Source: Speluncibacter jeojiensis
GTDB taxonomy: Bacteria > Actinomycetota > Actinomycetes > Mycobacteriales > Mycobacteriaceae
Direction of reading: 5' to 3'
Assembly (NCBI RefSeq): GCF_029589495.1
Contig: NZ_JAAIVF010000003.1
Coordinates: 186,001-250,000 of the forward strand
Length of the DNA: 64,000 nucleotides
The notes below the pieces were generated by a model. The model did no database searches, had not been told where the DNA came from, and saw only the letters and a list, made by a program, of their open reading frames with translations. Positions 7,756 to 16,941 of this stretch are shown here, one piece after another (the first letter of the stretch is position 1; each line of letters begins with the position of its first letter). A program made the position numbers and the translations under genes.

Positions 7756-9383
7756 GGGGACGGTTGCGTCTACGCCGCATACCGTTCAGCGCGGGATTGA
7801 CCGTGCAGGGTTGGCTCAATCTGGTGTTGTCGATCATGGCCGTGCTGATCTGCGCAGGCGCGGTCGCCGGCGCAGTTTCACTGACCCGCAGCTCGCAGGT
7901 CACCGATGAGCTGACCGGCACCCTCTTGCCGGCGAGAGCTGCGGCCTACCAGTTCCAGTCCTCGCTGCTCAACCAGGAAACGGGTGTGCGCGGGTATGCG
8001 TTGACCGGAGATCCCTCGTTCCTCGAGCCATACAACCAGGGCCTGCAGACCCAACAGCTATCCACCGGTCAGCTCCGTCGGTTGATCGGGGACCGGCCAG
8101 ACCTGCTCTCCGACCTGACCGCCATCGAGCAGGCTGCAGACCGGTGGCGCACCGACTTCGCCGTGCCACTGCTTGCGCAGGCAACCAATGCCCCCGGTCG
8201 GATCGACCCTGCGGTGTTCGACCGCGGCAAGACCGACTTCGACACCTTGCGTGTCCTGTTCACCGCCCAGAACCAGCACATCGAGCGGGCCCGCATCGAT
8301 GCGCAGGATCGCCTCTCCTCGGTAACCCTGCTACGCAACATCGTTTTCGCCGCAATGTTCGGTGTACTCCTCGCCGTCGGCGCCGTGTTCGCGGCGCTGA
8401 TACGCACAGCAGTGACCAGACCCCTGCGCAGGCTCTCGGATTCGTCACGTCTGGTCGCTCAGGGAGATTTCGCTCATCAGGTCGATGCCGGTAGAGGTCC
8501 GACGGACATCCGGGCTCTCGCCGAAGACATCGAAGGCATGCGCCGCCGAATCGTCACCGAGTTGGAGATGGTCAGAGACCGGCAAGCGCGCCTGGAGGAA
8601 CAAACCACTGCCCTCGACGCGCAAACCGTCGAGTTGCGCCGCTCCAACGCCGAACTCGAGCAGTTCGCGTACGTCGCCTCGCACGATCTGCAAGAGCCCC
8701 TGCGTAAGGTCGCGTCATTTTGCCAGCTACTCGAGAAGCGGTACGGCGGGTCGCTCGACGAGCGGGGCCACCAGTACATCGACTTCGCCGTCGACGGCGC
8801 AAAGCGGATGCAGGCGCTGATCAACGACCTGTTGACCTTCTCGCGGGTCGGACGGGTCGGCGACAGTTTCAGCCGGCTGCCCCTCGACCAGCCGCTCGAC
8901 AAAGCGTTGGGCAATCTCGCTGCAGCGGTGGAGGACTCGGACGCGCACATCACCAAACCACAACATCTTCCCGAGATCACCGGAGATGCGACGCTGTTGA
9001 CCATGCTCTGGCAGAACCTGATCGGCAACGCGATCAAGTTCGCACGACCCGACTGCGCCCCAGAGGTGTCCATCACCGCAGACCTCCGGTCCAGCGATGA
9101 ATGGCTGATCTGCGTGCAGGACAACGGGATCGGAATCCCAGAGGAGTTCACTGACAAGGTCTTCATCATCTTCCAGCGACTTCACGCCCGCGATGCCTAC
9201 TCAGGTACGGGGATCGGGTTGGCCTTGTGCAAGAAGATCGTCGAGTACCACGGCGGAAAGATCTGGCTCGATACGACCCACACTGCCGGCGCCCGATTCT
9301 GCCTTACCCTACCCAGCATTGCCGAGCACAACCCGGACACCGACAGCGACGCAGACGACACACAGCAAGGAGCACTCGCGTGA
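7752..9383 (+). CDS. Membrane sensor histidine kinase (CHASE3-HAMP-HisKA-HATPase)
   Basis: The 543-residue protein has a first membrane helix at about 20-42 and an extracytoplasmic CHASE3-like four-helix domain (LLNQETGVRGYALTGDP is characteristic). A second helix lies at about 193-215, followed by a HAMP segment, a coiled coil, the phosphoacceptor box YVASHDLQEPLRKV (His near 316) and an ATPase domain with N-box LIGNAIKFA, DNGIGIP and GTGIGLALCKKIV. It is the sensor of this operon: overlapping ATGA with the phosphatase upstream and GTGA with the receiver downstream. The signal is unknown. Confidence 0.92.
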   Translation: MRGRLRLRRIPFSAGLTVQGWLNLVLSIMAVLICAGAVAGAVSLTRSSQVTDELTGTLLPARAAAYQFQSSLLNQETGVRGYALTGDPSFLEPYNQGLQTQQLSTGQLRRLIGDRPDLLSDLTAIEQAADRWRTDFAVPLLAQATNAPGRIDPAVFDRGKTDFDTLRVLFTAQNQHIERARIDAQDRLSSVTLLRNIVFAAMFGVLLAVGAVFAALIRTAVTRPLRRLSDSSRLVAQGDFAHQVDAGRGPTDIRALAEDIEGMRRRIVTELEMVRDRQARLEEQTTALDAQTVELRRSNAELEQFAYVASHDLQEPLRKVASFCQLLEKRYGGSLDERGHQYIDFAVDGAKRMQALINDLLTFSRVGRVGDSFSRLPLDQPLDKALGNLAAAVEDSDAHITKPQHLPEITGDATLLTMLWQNLIGNAIKFARPDCAPEVSITADLRSSDEWLICVQDNGIGIPEEFTDKVFIIFQRLHARDAYSGTGIGLALCKKIVEYHGGKIWLDTTHTAGARFCLTLPSIAEHNPDTDSDADDTQQGALA

Positions 9384-9823
9384 GCCCCACCGGACAGGCC
9401 ATCGACGTCCTACTCGTAGAGGACGACCCGGGCGACGAGCTGATGACTCGGGAAGCGTTCGAGTACAACAAGGTCGGCAACACTCTCCACGTCGCCCGCG
9501 ACGGTGAACAGGCCCTGGACTTTCTGTACCGGCGAGGTCGATTCACCGAGGCCGTCCGGCCGGACCTGATCCTGCTCGACCTCAACCTTCCCAAATATGA
9601 TGGTCGGCAGGTCCTCGAGAAGATCAAGTCCGACCCCGACATCTCCGACATCCCGGTGGTGATCCTGACCACCTCCAGTGCCGAGGAAGACATCCTGCGC
9701 AGCTACAAGCTGCACGCCAACGCCTACGTCACCAAGCCTGTGGATCTCGATCAGTTCATCTCCGCCATCCGGCAGATCGACGACTTTTTCGTGCAGGTCG
9801 TGCGGCTTCCCGGCCGCGCGTGA
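9380..9823 (+). CDS. Single-domain Rcp1-type response regulator
   Basis: The 147-residue protein is one receiver domain: VLLVEDDPGDELM, phospho-Asp in LILLDLNLPKYDG, Thr in ILTTSSAEED and the Lys of YVTKPVDL. There is no output domain, so it acts as a phosphate shuttle or by protein contact, as in cyanobacterial-type Rcp1 partners of similar kinases. The GTG start overlaps the kinase stop and has AAGGAG seven bases upstream. It is the last gene of the operon; the next 264 bases hold no gene. Confidence 0.92.
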   Translation: MSPTGQAIDVLLVEDDPGDELMTREAFEYNKVGNTLHVARDGEQALDFLYRRGRFTEAVRPDLILLDLNLPKYDGRQVLEKIKSDPDISDIPVVILTTSSAEEDILRSYKLHANAYVTKPVDLDQFISAIRQIDDFFVQVVRLPGRA

Positions 9824-10087
9824 ACAGAGGTTCAGTCGTTCAGCCCAGTGCGCACCTGGGCGAGCGTCTTCGTCAGCAAACGTGAGACGTGGACCCGCCT
9901 TGGTCTGCATCAGATCTGATCACTTCATGACGAATGCGGCCAGGGCACCGCGGACGATCGCGAGCGTGCGGACATCCGGGGGGAAGCGCCGGCAGCGACA
10001 ACTCACGTCGGCCACCTCCTGCCAACGCGTCGATCACCGGTCCCGGGACACTCGAAGACACCGCCACCGAACGTCCACCCACGGGGT

Positions 10088-10498
10088 TCACACCGTCGCC
10101 AAGGCCGCTTCGACCGAGTCGTACACCTCGAGCGCCTCCGTGAGCCCGGTCAACTCGAGCGGCCGAACCGTGGCCGGACTGTTGGCGACCACGAGGAACC
10201 TGCACTGACGATCAGAGAGGTTGTCACTGCAGCGCATGAGCACCGCCAGTCCCGCGGACGCGAGGAAGTTCACATCGGACAGGTCCACGATCAGCACCGT
10301 GCACTGATGCCGGGCGACCGTCTCCTCCAGCGCCCCTTGCAGTTCTGCAGCGGTGACCACGTCTACCTCACCTCGGGTGTGGATCACCGCCACGCCTTCG
10401 GTGACCGCTGACCCGAGGGCCAATGTGGACGCGTAGGACGTTCCGGGCATCTCCATGCGGCGAAATATACCGTCGGCCGACAGGGCTTCGTCGTTCAC
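10088..10498 (-). CDS. STAS-domain anti-anti-sigma factor (copy 1)
   Basis: The 136-residue protein is an RsbV/SpoIIAA-type antagonist: GEVDVVTAAELQ and the phospho-Ser segment DLSDVNFLASAGLAVLM. It is closely related throughout to the STAS protein at 60669-61070 (both share SPATVRPLELTGL-like and EVAALATV-like ends). Unphosphorylated STAS proteins free a SigB/SigF-type sigma by binding its anti-sigma kinase. The GTG start at 10498 lacks a clear ribosome site, but similarity to copy 2 extends to the N-terminus. A SigF-type promoter lies about 250 bases upstream. Confidence 0.9.
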   Translation of the reverse strand: MNDEALSADGIFRRMEMPGTSYASTLALGSAVTEGVAVIHTRGEVDVVTAAELQGALEETVARHQCTVLIVDLSDVNFLASAGLAVLMRCSDNLSDRQCRFLVVANSPATVRPLELTGLTEALEVYDSVEAALATV

Positions 10499-10750
10499 CG
10501 GGAGGCGGTGGCCAAGACGGCCAGCGGAGCCGGAACCGTCGGCGCCGAGGCGGAGAACTGTCCCCGGCGTCCACTCCCCGTGGACAACGTCTGGACCATG
10601 TCGATCCCATTTCGTCCTCCGAAGTAGGGCACCCCGTACAGCGAATACATGCGCTTCACGCAGCCCGTTCGGATGGCATTCTTCGACAGGAACGGCATTC
10701 TCAATCTCCTCAAGGTAATTGTCACAAAAGAAATATCGACCGAGGACTAC

Positions 10751-10777
10751 ATACCCATCTTGCTCCGCAGCTATACC
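10751..10777 (-). promoter_or_regulatory. SigF-type promoter upstream of STAS copy 1
   Basis: On the minus strand GGTAT-N16-GGGTAT fits the SigF pattern GG(A/T)(A/T)T-N16/17-GGGTA(T/C) perfectly. It points toward the STAS gene at 10498, leaving a leader of about 245 bases. That leader holds no convincing gene, though a frame with a good ribosome site (GGAGGACGAA then ATG at 10610) overlaps it. The rest of 10499-11027 shows nothing else. Confidence 0.65.
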
Positions 10778-11027
10778 TCGACGGCCCCGGCCACAGCGGC
10801 ATCACGCCGAGCACCTGGCCGTTTGCGCTGGCAGGAGCAGCCGCGAGCACCGTCGAATCGGCAGTTCGACCTCCCCAAGAGCGTCACTTCCTACCCATAC
10901 CAGCTCGGTTCTAAACGCGGGATTTTCGACTTGACTTCCGACCCGACGACTGACTACAAAATGTTTCACCCACCCCGCTCCTGACTGCACACCGGGTGCA
11001 AAACTCTTTCCAGGAACAGAGGACGAA

Positions 11028-11324
11028 ATGACCAGCAGTGACCGAGGCGTTCTGCGCCAGCTCCTCAAACCGATCGACAGTCGATGGGAATGGCAGGTTC
11101 GGGGGCGATGCCGCGACGCGAACTCCGCCATCTTCTTCTCTGCCGCGCGCGAGACCCGCAGGACCCGGCACCGGCGCGAGGAACAGGCGAAGAAGGTATG
11201 CGACACCTGCCCTGTCCGAGCCCAATGCCTCAACCACGCGTTGACCGTTCGCGAACCTTTCGGGGTCTGGGGTGGACTCACCGAAGGCGAACGCCGGCGG
11301 ATTTACCTCGCCGCCTCCGCCTGA
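11028..11324 (+). CDS. WhiB-family iron-sulfur transcriptional regulator
   Basis: The 98-residue protein carries the four cluster-binding cysteines of WhiB proteins (Cys 28, 58, 61 and 67, the last three in VCDTCPVRAQC), the GVWGG turn at about 79-83 and a basic end. WhiB proteins bind a 4Fe-4S cluster, sense redox or NO and contact the principal sigma factor. AGAGGACGAA precedes the ATG. It diverges from the STAS gene, and the same STAS/WhiB/small-protein set recurs inverted at 59877-61070. Confidence 0.93.
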   Translation: MTSSDRGVLRQLLKPIDSRWEWQVRGRCRDANSAIFFSAARETRRTRHRREEQAKKVCDTCPVRAQCLNHALTVREPFGVWGGLTEGERRRIYLAASA

Positions 11325-11378
11325 ACCGGTTGCCCGGTGATGGCCCGGTGGCGACGACCTTCCCGAGGTATAACCGGC

Positions 11379-11419
11379 GGCGCTCAGGGCTAACAACACG
11401 GCACTCAGGAGTAACAACC
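11379..11419. repeat. Imperfect 20-bp direct repeat
   Basis: GGCGCTCAGGGCTAACAACA (11379-11398) is followed 21 bases on by GGCACTCAGGAGTAACAACC (11400-11419), 16 of 20 identical. It lies in the 305-base gap between whiB and the small gene at 11630, in which nothing else was seen. The two-turn spacing would suit a regulator site. Confidence 0.35.
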
Positions 11420-11629
11420 CGATGGGACGCGGTTTCGAAATCCGTTCGGGCCGGCACACCCTGCAGTAAGCGCCCGGTCAGGTCCACGTTCAGGCCAACA
11501 TCGACGAAACCCAGCGAACACACCGGACGGGTGACCGTCGCCCTCACCCCACCATTGACCCCGATCCCCCGCGCGGCCCATCCCGGCGCCGACCACGCTG
11601 GAGACGAACCCACAGGAAGTAACACCACC

Positions 11630-11806
11630 ATGAGCGTATTCTTCTCCAGCACCCCGACTGTCGATTCAGTGACTCATCTCGATCACATGTCCACCGCTGC
11701 AACCACATTGCCGGCCACGTCGAAGGCTCAGCGCACGATGCGCGCCGTCGCGAACGCCGAAAGGAACCACATTCAGGCGGCCCGCGAGGCGCTCGGCGCG
11801 ATCTGA
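11630..11806 (+). CDS. Small conserved protein (58 residues), copy 1
   Basis: The start has AGGAAG ten bases upstream. The N-terminal half is Ser/Thr-rich. The C-terminal half (RAVANAERNHIQAAREALGA) is a predicted amphipathic helix and matches the C-terminus of the 56-residue protein at 59877-60047 (DAVAKAERAHIRDACEALGT). Both copies sit beside a WhiB gene and a STAS gene. No known family is recognised; the shared helix suggests a protein-binding role in the same stress circuit. Confidence 0.7.
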   Translation: MSVFFSSTPTVDSVTHLDHMSTAATTLPATSKAQRTMRAVANAERNHIQAAREALGAI

Positions 11807-11942
11807 GGTGTGAGATCTGAGAATCGACAGCGCGCAGCAACCGCAGCGCCCTGGATACCGGCAGGGCAGCACGCGTTGCCCCGCGTCGGGCCGCCGTCAA
11901 TGCCCGAATTGTTCTCGGAGTTGCCGCCGGTGGCGCACGGAG

Positions 11943-13712
11943 CTATCCGTAGGTGAACGAGAACACCTGCATTCCTTCGCCGGGTGTGACCTGCAGCCGG
12001 CCGCGGGCGTTGTGGCCTGCGGAGACGATCTGATGCAGTGTGGGCGGGCCGCTGACGGGGATCCGGCGGGTGGTGCCGTTCTGGGTGACCGCGACCGTGC
12101 CGGTGCCGCCGACCACGAGGTAGACGTTCTCGGCGTGGTAGTCGAGTTCGATGCTCGAGTCCGGTCCGGCGGCGGTCGCGCCCTGGTGGTCAAGGGTCCA
12201 CCGACCGCGGAGCGCGAAGCTGTCCGCGGGCAGCGCCGGCGGGTACGCGAACAGGGCGGTCCCCGGTTCGTACGGTGCTCCCCCGGCGTAGTTGACGACC
12301 TTGCCGACCGCCAGATAGGTCTCGGGGGTGGTGCTCACCGTGGGGGTGGTGTCCCTGACCTCGGTCCCGGCCGGCAGCGCGGCGCCGGGGTGGGCGTCGG
12401 TGAGAAGTTGCCGGATGAGCTTCTCGGTGCCGGCGTAGCCGCCCTCGCCGAACTCGATGTGCCGCACGGTGCCGGTGGCGTCGATGAGGTACTCGGCGGG
12501 CCAATAGCTGTTGCGATAGGTGGTCCAGGTCGAGTAGTTCGTGTCGAGCGCGATGGGATAGTCGATGTGCAGCCCCTTCGCCGCGGACGCCACGTTCGAG
12601 GGGACGCGCTCGAAGGCGTATTCGGGGGTGTGCACGCCGATCACCTCGAGTCCGGCGTCGCGGTAGGTGTTGTACCAGTCGACCACGTGCGGGATGGCGC
12701 GTTGGCAGTTGATGCACGAGTAGGCCCAGAAGTCGATGAGAACCACCTTGCCGCGCAGGGACTTCAGGTCGACCGGCATGCCTCCGGGGGTGTTGAGCCA
12801 CGCGGTGATTCCGGTCAGTTCCGGTGCGCCGCCGCAGTTTTGCAGCTCCGCGGCGCCGTTGGTGCAGTTCGACAGCTGCCGGTTCTGGTCGGTCACGATG
12901 CCGCCCAGATCCAGCTTGTCCTGCAGCGTGTCCGCGCCGCCCACAGAGTTCTGCAGCGAACTCGTGTAGTCCGGGATCGCGCGTTGCAGGACCGCCGGGA
13001 GGTCGAACACCAACCCGACGGCGAGGGCGATCATCACGACGCCGCCCACGATGCGGATCAGGCGTTGCCGGCGGCGGAAGGCGGCGACCCGTTCGGCCAC
13101 GCGCCGTCCCGCGAGCGCGAAGATCAGCAGCGGCAGTGCGGCACCGAACGCGAAGGACACCGTCAGCGCGACCGTCGACAGGCCCACGTGGCCGGTGGCG
13201 CCCGCGACGACGATCGCGGCGAGCACCGGTCCCGCGCAGGGAACGTAGAGCACGCCGAGTGCCAGCCCTAGGCCGAATCCGCTCTTGCCCTGGGCGACGG
13301 GCCGCTGCGGCAGCCGGGAGAAGGGCCGCTCGAGCAGGTGCTCGAATGCCGGGAAGATCAGTCCGAGCCCGATGAGGGTGAGCACGACCAGCCCGGCCCA
13401 GCGGATCGTGTCCTGCGGCAGGTGCAACACCGACAGCAGGGCCGAGCCGATCAGTGTGACCAGCGAGAAGCTCACCACCAGACCGGCGATCACCCGATAC
13501 GGCCGCAGGGTGTCGGCGAGACTGCGCGGGGGACGGACGGCGGTGGTGGTGACGGTTCCGGCGCCCGACGGCGCTGCCGCCTCGTCCGCGGGGCTGTCAC
13601 TCCGTGCGTTCTGTGCTCCGGAGAAGAAGATGACCGGCAGCACCGGCAGGATGCACGGCGAGATACCGGTGATCAGTCCGCCGACGAATCCGATGAGGAC
13701 CAACGTGTACAT
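11943..13712 (-). CDS. dipZ: DipZ-type thiol reductant exporter/thioredoxin fusion
   Basis: The 589-residue protein fuses a CcdA/DsbD-type membrane domain (about 1-260, Cys in GISPCILP near 20 and in YVPCAGP near 160) to an extracytoplasmic thioredoxin domain (about 290-440, active site SCINC near 332). A C-terminal beta-rich carbohydrate-binding-like domain completes it. It passes electrons from cytoplasmic thioredoxin to exported proteins. In M. tuberculosis dipZ lies between mpt83 and mpt70 and belongs to the SigK regulon; here it diverges from a fasciclin lipoprotein gene. The start at 13712 opens directly into the first helix. No clear SigK site was found on its own strand. Confidence 0.92.
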   Translation of the reverse strand: MYTLVLIGFVGGLITGISPCILPVLPVIFFSGAQNARSDSPADEAAAPSGAGTVTTTAVRPPRSLADTLRPYRVIAGLVVSFSLVTLIGSALLSVLHLPQDTIRWAGLVVLTLIGLGLIFPAFEHLLERPFSRLPQRPVAQGKSGFGLGLALGVLYVPCAGPVLAAIVVAGATGHVGLSTVALTVSFAFGAALPLLIFALAGRRVAERVAAFRRRQRLIRIVGGVVMIALAVGLVFDLPAVLQRAIPDYTSSLQNSVGGADTLQDKLDLGGIVTDQNRQLSNCTNGAAELQNCGGAPELTGITAWLNTPGGMPVDLKSLRGKVVLIDFWAYSCINCQRAIPHVVDWYNTYRDAGLEVIGVHTPEYAFERVPSNVASAAKGLHIDYPIALDTNYSTWTTYRNSYWPAEYLIDATGTVRHIEFGEGGYAGTEKLIRQLLTDAHPGAALPAGTEVRDTTPTVSTTPETYLAVGKVVNYAGGAPYEPGTALFAYPPALPADSFALRGRWTLDHQGATAAGPDSSIELDYHAENVYLVVGGTGTVAVTQNGTTRRIPVSGPPTLHQIVSAGHNARGRLQVTPGEGMQVFSFTYG

Positions 13713-13819
13713 GCCCGGTATTCGCTGCCGCGGCGCTGCCGGCTGGGTGGATCGACCCGCGAATTCCCGTCCGGATCCGCATCCGGCCGAACCGCTTCCG
13801 AAATTTTCTGTGCACCGAC

Positions 13820-13846
13820 CCATCCGATCCCACCGGTGCGCCGAAT
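13820..13846 (+). promoter_or_regulatory. SigK-type promoter of the fasciclin lipoprotein gene
   Basis: CCATCC is followed after exactly 15 bases by CCGAAT, 60 bases before the ATG at 13906. The same pair and spacing recur at 14833 and 39083. This matches the mycobacterial SigK promoter motif as I recall it, in front of the homologue of the best-known SigK targets (mpt70/mpt83). Confidence 0.85.
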
Positions 13847-13905
13847 GACGGGTGACAGTGCCGATGACCGACGGGTGACGTCCGCGGTCGACGAAGGGTG
13901 AAACG

Positions 13906-14565
13906 ATGAAGAACCTCCAGTACAAGGCTTTCGCGGCCGTCGGTCTGGCCGCGGTCGCCGCCGTGAGCATGTCCGCATGCTCGAGCAACTCCTCGGGCAA
14001 CTCGAGCAAGGCCGCCTCGCCCACGACGTCGATGCAGTCGCCGGCGATGAGCGCGCAGATGAACCCCGCCGCCGACCTGGTCGGGCCCGGGTGCGCGGAC
14101 TACGCGGCGAAGGTACCGACCGGGCCGGGCTCGGTCACGGGCATGTCGACCGCACCGGTGGCGGTCGCGGCGTCGAACAACCCGCTGCTGACGACACTGG
14201 TCTCGGCGGTGTCCGGCAAGCTCAACCCGCAGGTCAATCTCGTCGACACGCTCGACGGCGGACAGTTCACCGTGTTCGCGCCGGTCGACTCGGCGTTCGC
14301 GAAGATCGACCCCGCCACGATCGACTCGCTCAAGACGAACGCGGACGAACTCACGAAGATCCTGACCTACCACGTGGTTCCGGGCCAGCTCAGCCCCGCG
14401 CAGATCGACGGCACCCACAAGACCGTCGAGGGGTCGACCGTCACCGTCACGGGGACCGGCGACAACATGAAGGTCGACGGCGCCTCGGTGATCTGCGGCG
14501 GCGTGCACACCGCGAACGCGACCGTCTACCTGGTCGACTCGGTCCTCATGCCGCCCGCACAGTAA
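13906..14565 (+). CDS. Secreted fasciclin-domain lipoprotein (MPT70/MPT83-like)
   Basis: The 219-residue protein has a lipoprotein signal peptide (lipobox MSAC, Cys 25), a Ser/Thr-rich spacer and one fasciclin domain from about 80 to the end ([43 protein letters not shown]). MPT83 is the corresponding mycobacterial lipoprotein antigen; fasciclin domains mediate adhesion. It diverges from dipZ, as in mycobacteria, and carries a SigK-type promoter. Two Cys outside the lipobox (about 63 and 197) could form a disulfide handled by DipZ. Confidence 0.93.
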   Translation: MKNLQYKAFAAVGLAAVAAVSMSACSSNSSGNSSKAASPTTSMQSPAMSAQMNPAADLVGPGCADYAAKVPTGPGSVTGMSTAPVAVAASNNPLLTTLVSAVSGKLNPQVNLVDTLDGGQFTVFAPVDSAFAKIDPATIDSLKTNADELTKILTYHVVPGQLSPAQIDGTHKTVEGSTVTVTGTGDNMKVDGASVICGGVHTANATVYLVDSVLMPPAQ

Positions 14566-14756
14566 CCGGCACCGACAACACGACGACACCCCTGCCTCCG
14601 ACGGATCCGGGGGTGTCCCCTGATCGAGGTGACCGCGCACGTCGACACCTCACCTGCGATGTACCGGGCCAGGGAGTGGAACCAGACCTCCGCTCCGGCA
14701 ATCCGCGCGTCGTGGGTGTGAACGTCGGCAACCTGCCCTTGCGGTTCACCTCCTCC

Positions 14757-14792
14757 GGTGGCCCAGCCCCTACTCCGAGGGGTTGGGCCACC
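14757..14792 (+). terminator. Hairpin after the fasciclin gene
   Basis: GGTGGCCCAGCCCCT at 14757-14771 pairs with 14778-14792 over 15 bases with one G-U pair and a six-base loop. It separates the lipoprotein gene from the promoter of the next operon. Confidence 0.7.
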
Positions 14793-14832
14793 GACCTGTT
14801 CGCCCCCGAGTCCCGCCGCCGGCGGGCGCGAC

Positions 14833-14859
14833 CCATCCGCATCCGCGTCGGCTCCGAAC
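14833..14859 (+). promoter_or_regulatory. SigK-type promoter of the FAD oxidoreductase/sigK operon
   Basis: CCATCC-N15-CCGAAC lies just before the oxidoreductase gene. Only seven bases separate the -10 box from the ATG at 14867, so the transcript should be leaderless. It would make sigK autoregulated, since sigK is in this operon. Confidence 0.8.
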
Positions 14860-14866
14860 AACAGGC

Positions 14867-16219
14867 ATGCAGGAGACGACAGCAGCTGCCGGGCGGCGGA
14901 TCGCGGTGATCGGCGCCGGGGTGTCCGGGTTGACCGCCGCGTGGGTGCTCGCCCGCACCGCGGAGGTGACCTTGTTCGAGGCGCAGCCGCGGCTCGGCGG
15001 GCATGCCCACACCCATCAGGTGAGCGCCCGCTCGGGTGAATCATCCACGGTCGGTGTCGATTCCGGGTTCATCGTGCACAACGACCGCACCTATCCGACG
15101 CTGTTGCGATTGTTCGACGAACTCGGCGTCGCCACCCAGGAATCGGACATGTCCATGTCGGTGCGGTGCGATGGCTGCGGCCTGGAGTACGCCGGCGCGA
15201 AGGGCCTGCGGGGGCTGTTCGCCGAGCCGCGTGCGCTGGCACGGCCGCAGTACCTGCGCATGCTCGCCGAGGTCACCCGGTTCCACCGGTTGGCGCGGGC
15301 CGAACTCGACTCCGCCGCCGGCGACCCCGACGCCACGCCCGAGCGCACGCTCGGGGTGTTTCTCGCGGCGGCGCGGTTCACCCCGTACTTCACCGCGCAC
15401 TTCATGGTGCCGTTGGTCGCCGCGGTGTGGTCGTGTCCGCCGGACGTCGCGCTGGACTATCCGGTCCGGTACCTGCTGCGGTTCCTCGACCACCACGGCA
15501 TGCTCACCGTGTTCGGTTCTCCGACGTGGCGCACCGTCACCGGCGGTTCGGCACGCTATGTCCAGGCGGTCGCCGAGCGACTGCACGTCGTGCGGCCCGG
15601 CGCGCCGGTACGGACGGTGCAGCGCCACGCCGACGGGGTCGCGGTGCGTGATGGCGACGATCGGGTCGAGTTCTTCGACGCCGCGGTCGTCGCCACCCAC
15701 CCCGCTCAGGCCCTGACGTTGCTCGAATCGCCGACCACCGCCGAGATCGATGTGCTGGGGGCGCTGCCGTATTCGGTCAACCACACCGTGCTGCACACGG
15801 ACACCTCGGTACTGCCCCGGCGCGCCGGCGCCCGGGCGTCGTGGAACTATCGGCTCCCGCACTGCCACACCCGCCCGGACAGGGTGCTGGTGAGCTACGA
15901 CCTGAGCCGGTTGCAGCGCCTCGACGGGCACGCGGACCGGCGCTTCGTCGTGACGGTCGGCGACGGCGACCGCGTCGATCCGGCGGCGGTGATCGACACC
16001 ATGGTCTACGAGCATCCGCAGTACACCCCGGATTTCCTTGCCGCCCAGTACCGACTGCCGCAGCTCGGCGATCATCGGCTGGTGTTCGCCGGCGCATATC
16101 ACGGCTGGGGCTTTCACGAGGACGGCGCGCTGTCCGGGTCCGTCGCGGCCGCGAGACTCGGCGGCGTCTGGCGCGGTCCCGCCCCGGAACTGCGCACCGC
16201 GGCCGGGAGGCCGGCATGA
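14867..16219 (+). CDS. FAD/NAD(P)-binding amine-oxidase-like protein (Rv0449c-like)
   Basis: The 450-residue protein opens with a dinucleotide-binding fold (AVIGAGVSGLTAAWVL near residue 12; FEAQPRLGGHAHTH near 37), as in flavin amine oxidases and desaturases. It ends with a FAD-contact segment, FAGAYHGWGFHEDG. The neighbours reproduce the M. tuberculosis order Rv0449c-Rv0448c-ufaA1-sigK-rskA, where this is the first gene. Such proteins pair with DUF1365 and cyclopropane-synthase-like proteins, probably in modification of unsaturated acyl chains under oxidative stress. The exact reaction is unknown. Confidence 0.88.
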   Translation: MQETTAAAGRRIAVIGAGVSGLTAAWVLARTAEVTLFEAQPRLGGHAHTHQVSARSGESSTVGVDSGFIVHNDRTYPTLLRLFDELGVATQESDMSMSVRCDGCGLEYAGAKGLRGLFAEPRALARPQYLRMLAEVTRFHRLARAELDSAAGDPDATPERTLGVFLAAARFTPYFTAHFMVPLVAAVWSCPPDVALDYPVRYLLRFLDHHGMLTVFGSPTWRTVTGGSARYVQAVAERLHVVRPGAPVRTVQRHADGVAVRDGDDRVEFFDAAVVATHPAQALTLLESPTTAEIDVLGALPYSVNHTVLHTDTSVLPRRAGARASWNYRLPHCHTRPDRVLVSYDLSRLQRLDGHADRRFVVTVGDGDRVDPAAVIDTMVYEHPQYTPDFLAAQYRLPQLGDHRLVFAGAYHGWGFHEDGALSGSVAAARLGGVWRGPAPELRTAAGRPA

Positions 16220-16941
16220 GCGCGCCGCAGATCGTTCGCACCCGGATCCGCCACGTGCGCCGCGAACCGGTCCGGCACGAGTTCGCCTATCGCAGCTACA
16301 GCTGGCTCGTCGACCTCGACGACCTGCCGCGACTGCCCAGGCCGTTGCGGCCGCTGGCCCGCTTCCGGGCCCGCGACCACCTCGGTGATCCGCATGCGAG
16401 CCTGCGCACCAACATCGACCGCTATCTGCGCGGCGAGGGCATCGAGCTGACCGGTGGACGGGTCCGGATGCTGACCAATGCCCGGGTGCTGGGCTTCGTG
16501 TTCAACCCGCTGACCGTGTACTGGTGCCACGACCGCGCCGGCGCCCTGGCGTGTGTCGTCGCCGAGGTGCACAACACCTACGGCGAACGGCACCGCTACC
16601 TGCTGCGTACCGACGGCCACGGCAACGCCACCGTCGCGAAGTCCTTCTACGTGTCGCCGTTCAATTCCGTCAGCGGCACCTACCGGCTACACGTTCCCGA
16701 ACCGGCCGCCCGGCTCGGCATCGCGATCACCCTGCTGGACCCGGCGGGCACCACGGTGTTCGCCGCGACCATGACCGGCCGGGTGCATCCGGCCGACAAC
16801 CGCACCGTACTGCGGGCACTGCTGGCGGTCCCCGGCGCGCCGATGCTCGTGGCACTGCTGATCCGCTGGCAGGGCCTTCGACTGTGGTTACGCCGTCTGC
16901 CGATCCAACCCCGACCTCACTTCCAGGAGAGCGTGCAATGA
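16216..16941 (+). CDS. DUF1365 protein (Rv0448c-like)
   Basis: The 241-residue protein shows the DUF1365 pattern: RHEFAYRSYSWLVDLDDLP near the start, FNPLTVYWCHD in the middle and KSFYVSPFNSVSGTY later. No catalytic role is established. It is always found with an amine-oxidase-like FAD protein and a cyclopropane-synthase-like methyltransferase, as here. Starts and stops overlap (ATGA) on both sides, so the three proteins are made together and probably act in one lipid-modifying step. Confidence 0.9.
   Translation: MSAPQIVRTRIRHVRREPVRHEFAYRSYSWLVDLDDLPRLPRPLRPLARFRARDHLGDPHASLRTNIDRYLRGEGIELTGGRVRMLTNARVLGFVFNPLTVYWCHDRAGALACVVAEVHNTYGERHRYLLRTDGHGNATVAKSFYVSPFNSVSGTYRLHVPEPAARLGIAITLLDPAGTTVFAATMTGRVHPADNRTVLRALLAVPGAPMLVALLIRWQGLRLWLRRLPIQPRPHFQESVQ

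Noticed and set aside
10495-10725. 76-codon minus-strand frame and the overlapping 10368-10610 frame upstream of STAS copy 1
   Set aside because: Although one has a fine ribosome site, the codons lack the G/C third-position bias of real genes here and the sequence matches no family; treated as untranslated leader.
10911-11459. 182-codon minus-strand frame with a signal-peptide-like start
   Set aside because: It is antisense to the whiB gene, which is clearly real by its four Cys and GVWGG turn.
13720-13750. Possible SigK promoter for dipZ on the minus strand (CCACCC and GCGAAT)
   Set aside because: Spacing is 19 and both boxes have mismatches; not comparable with the three clear sites.
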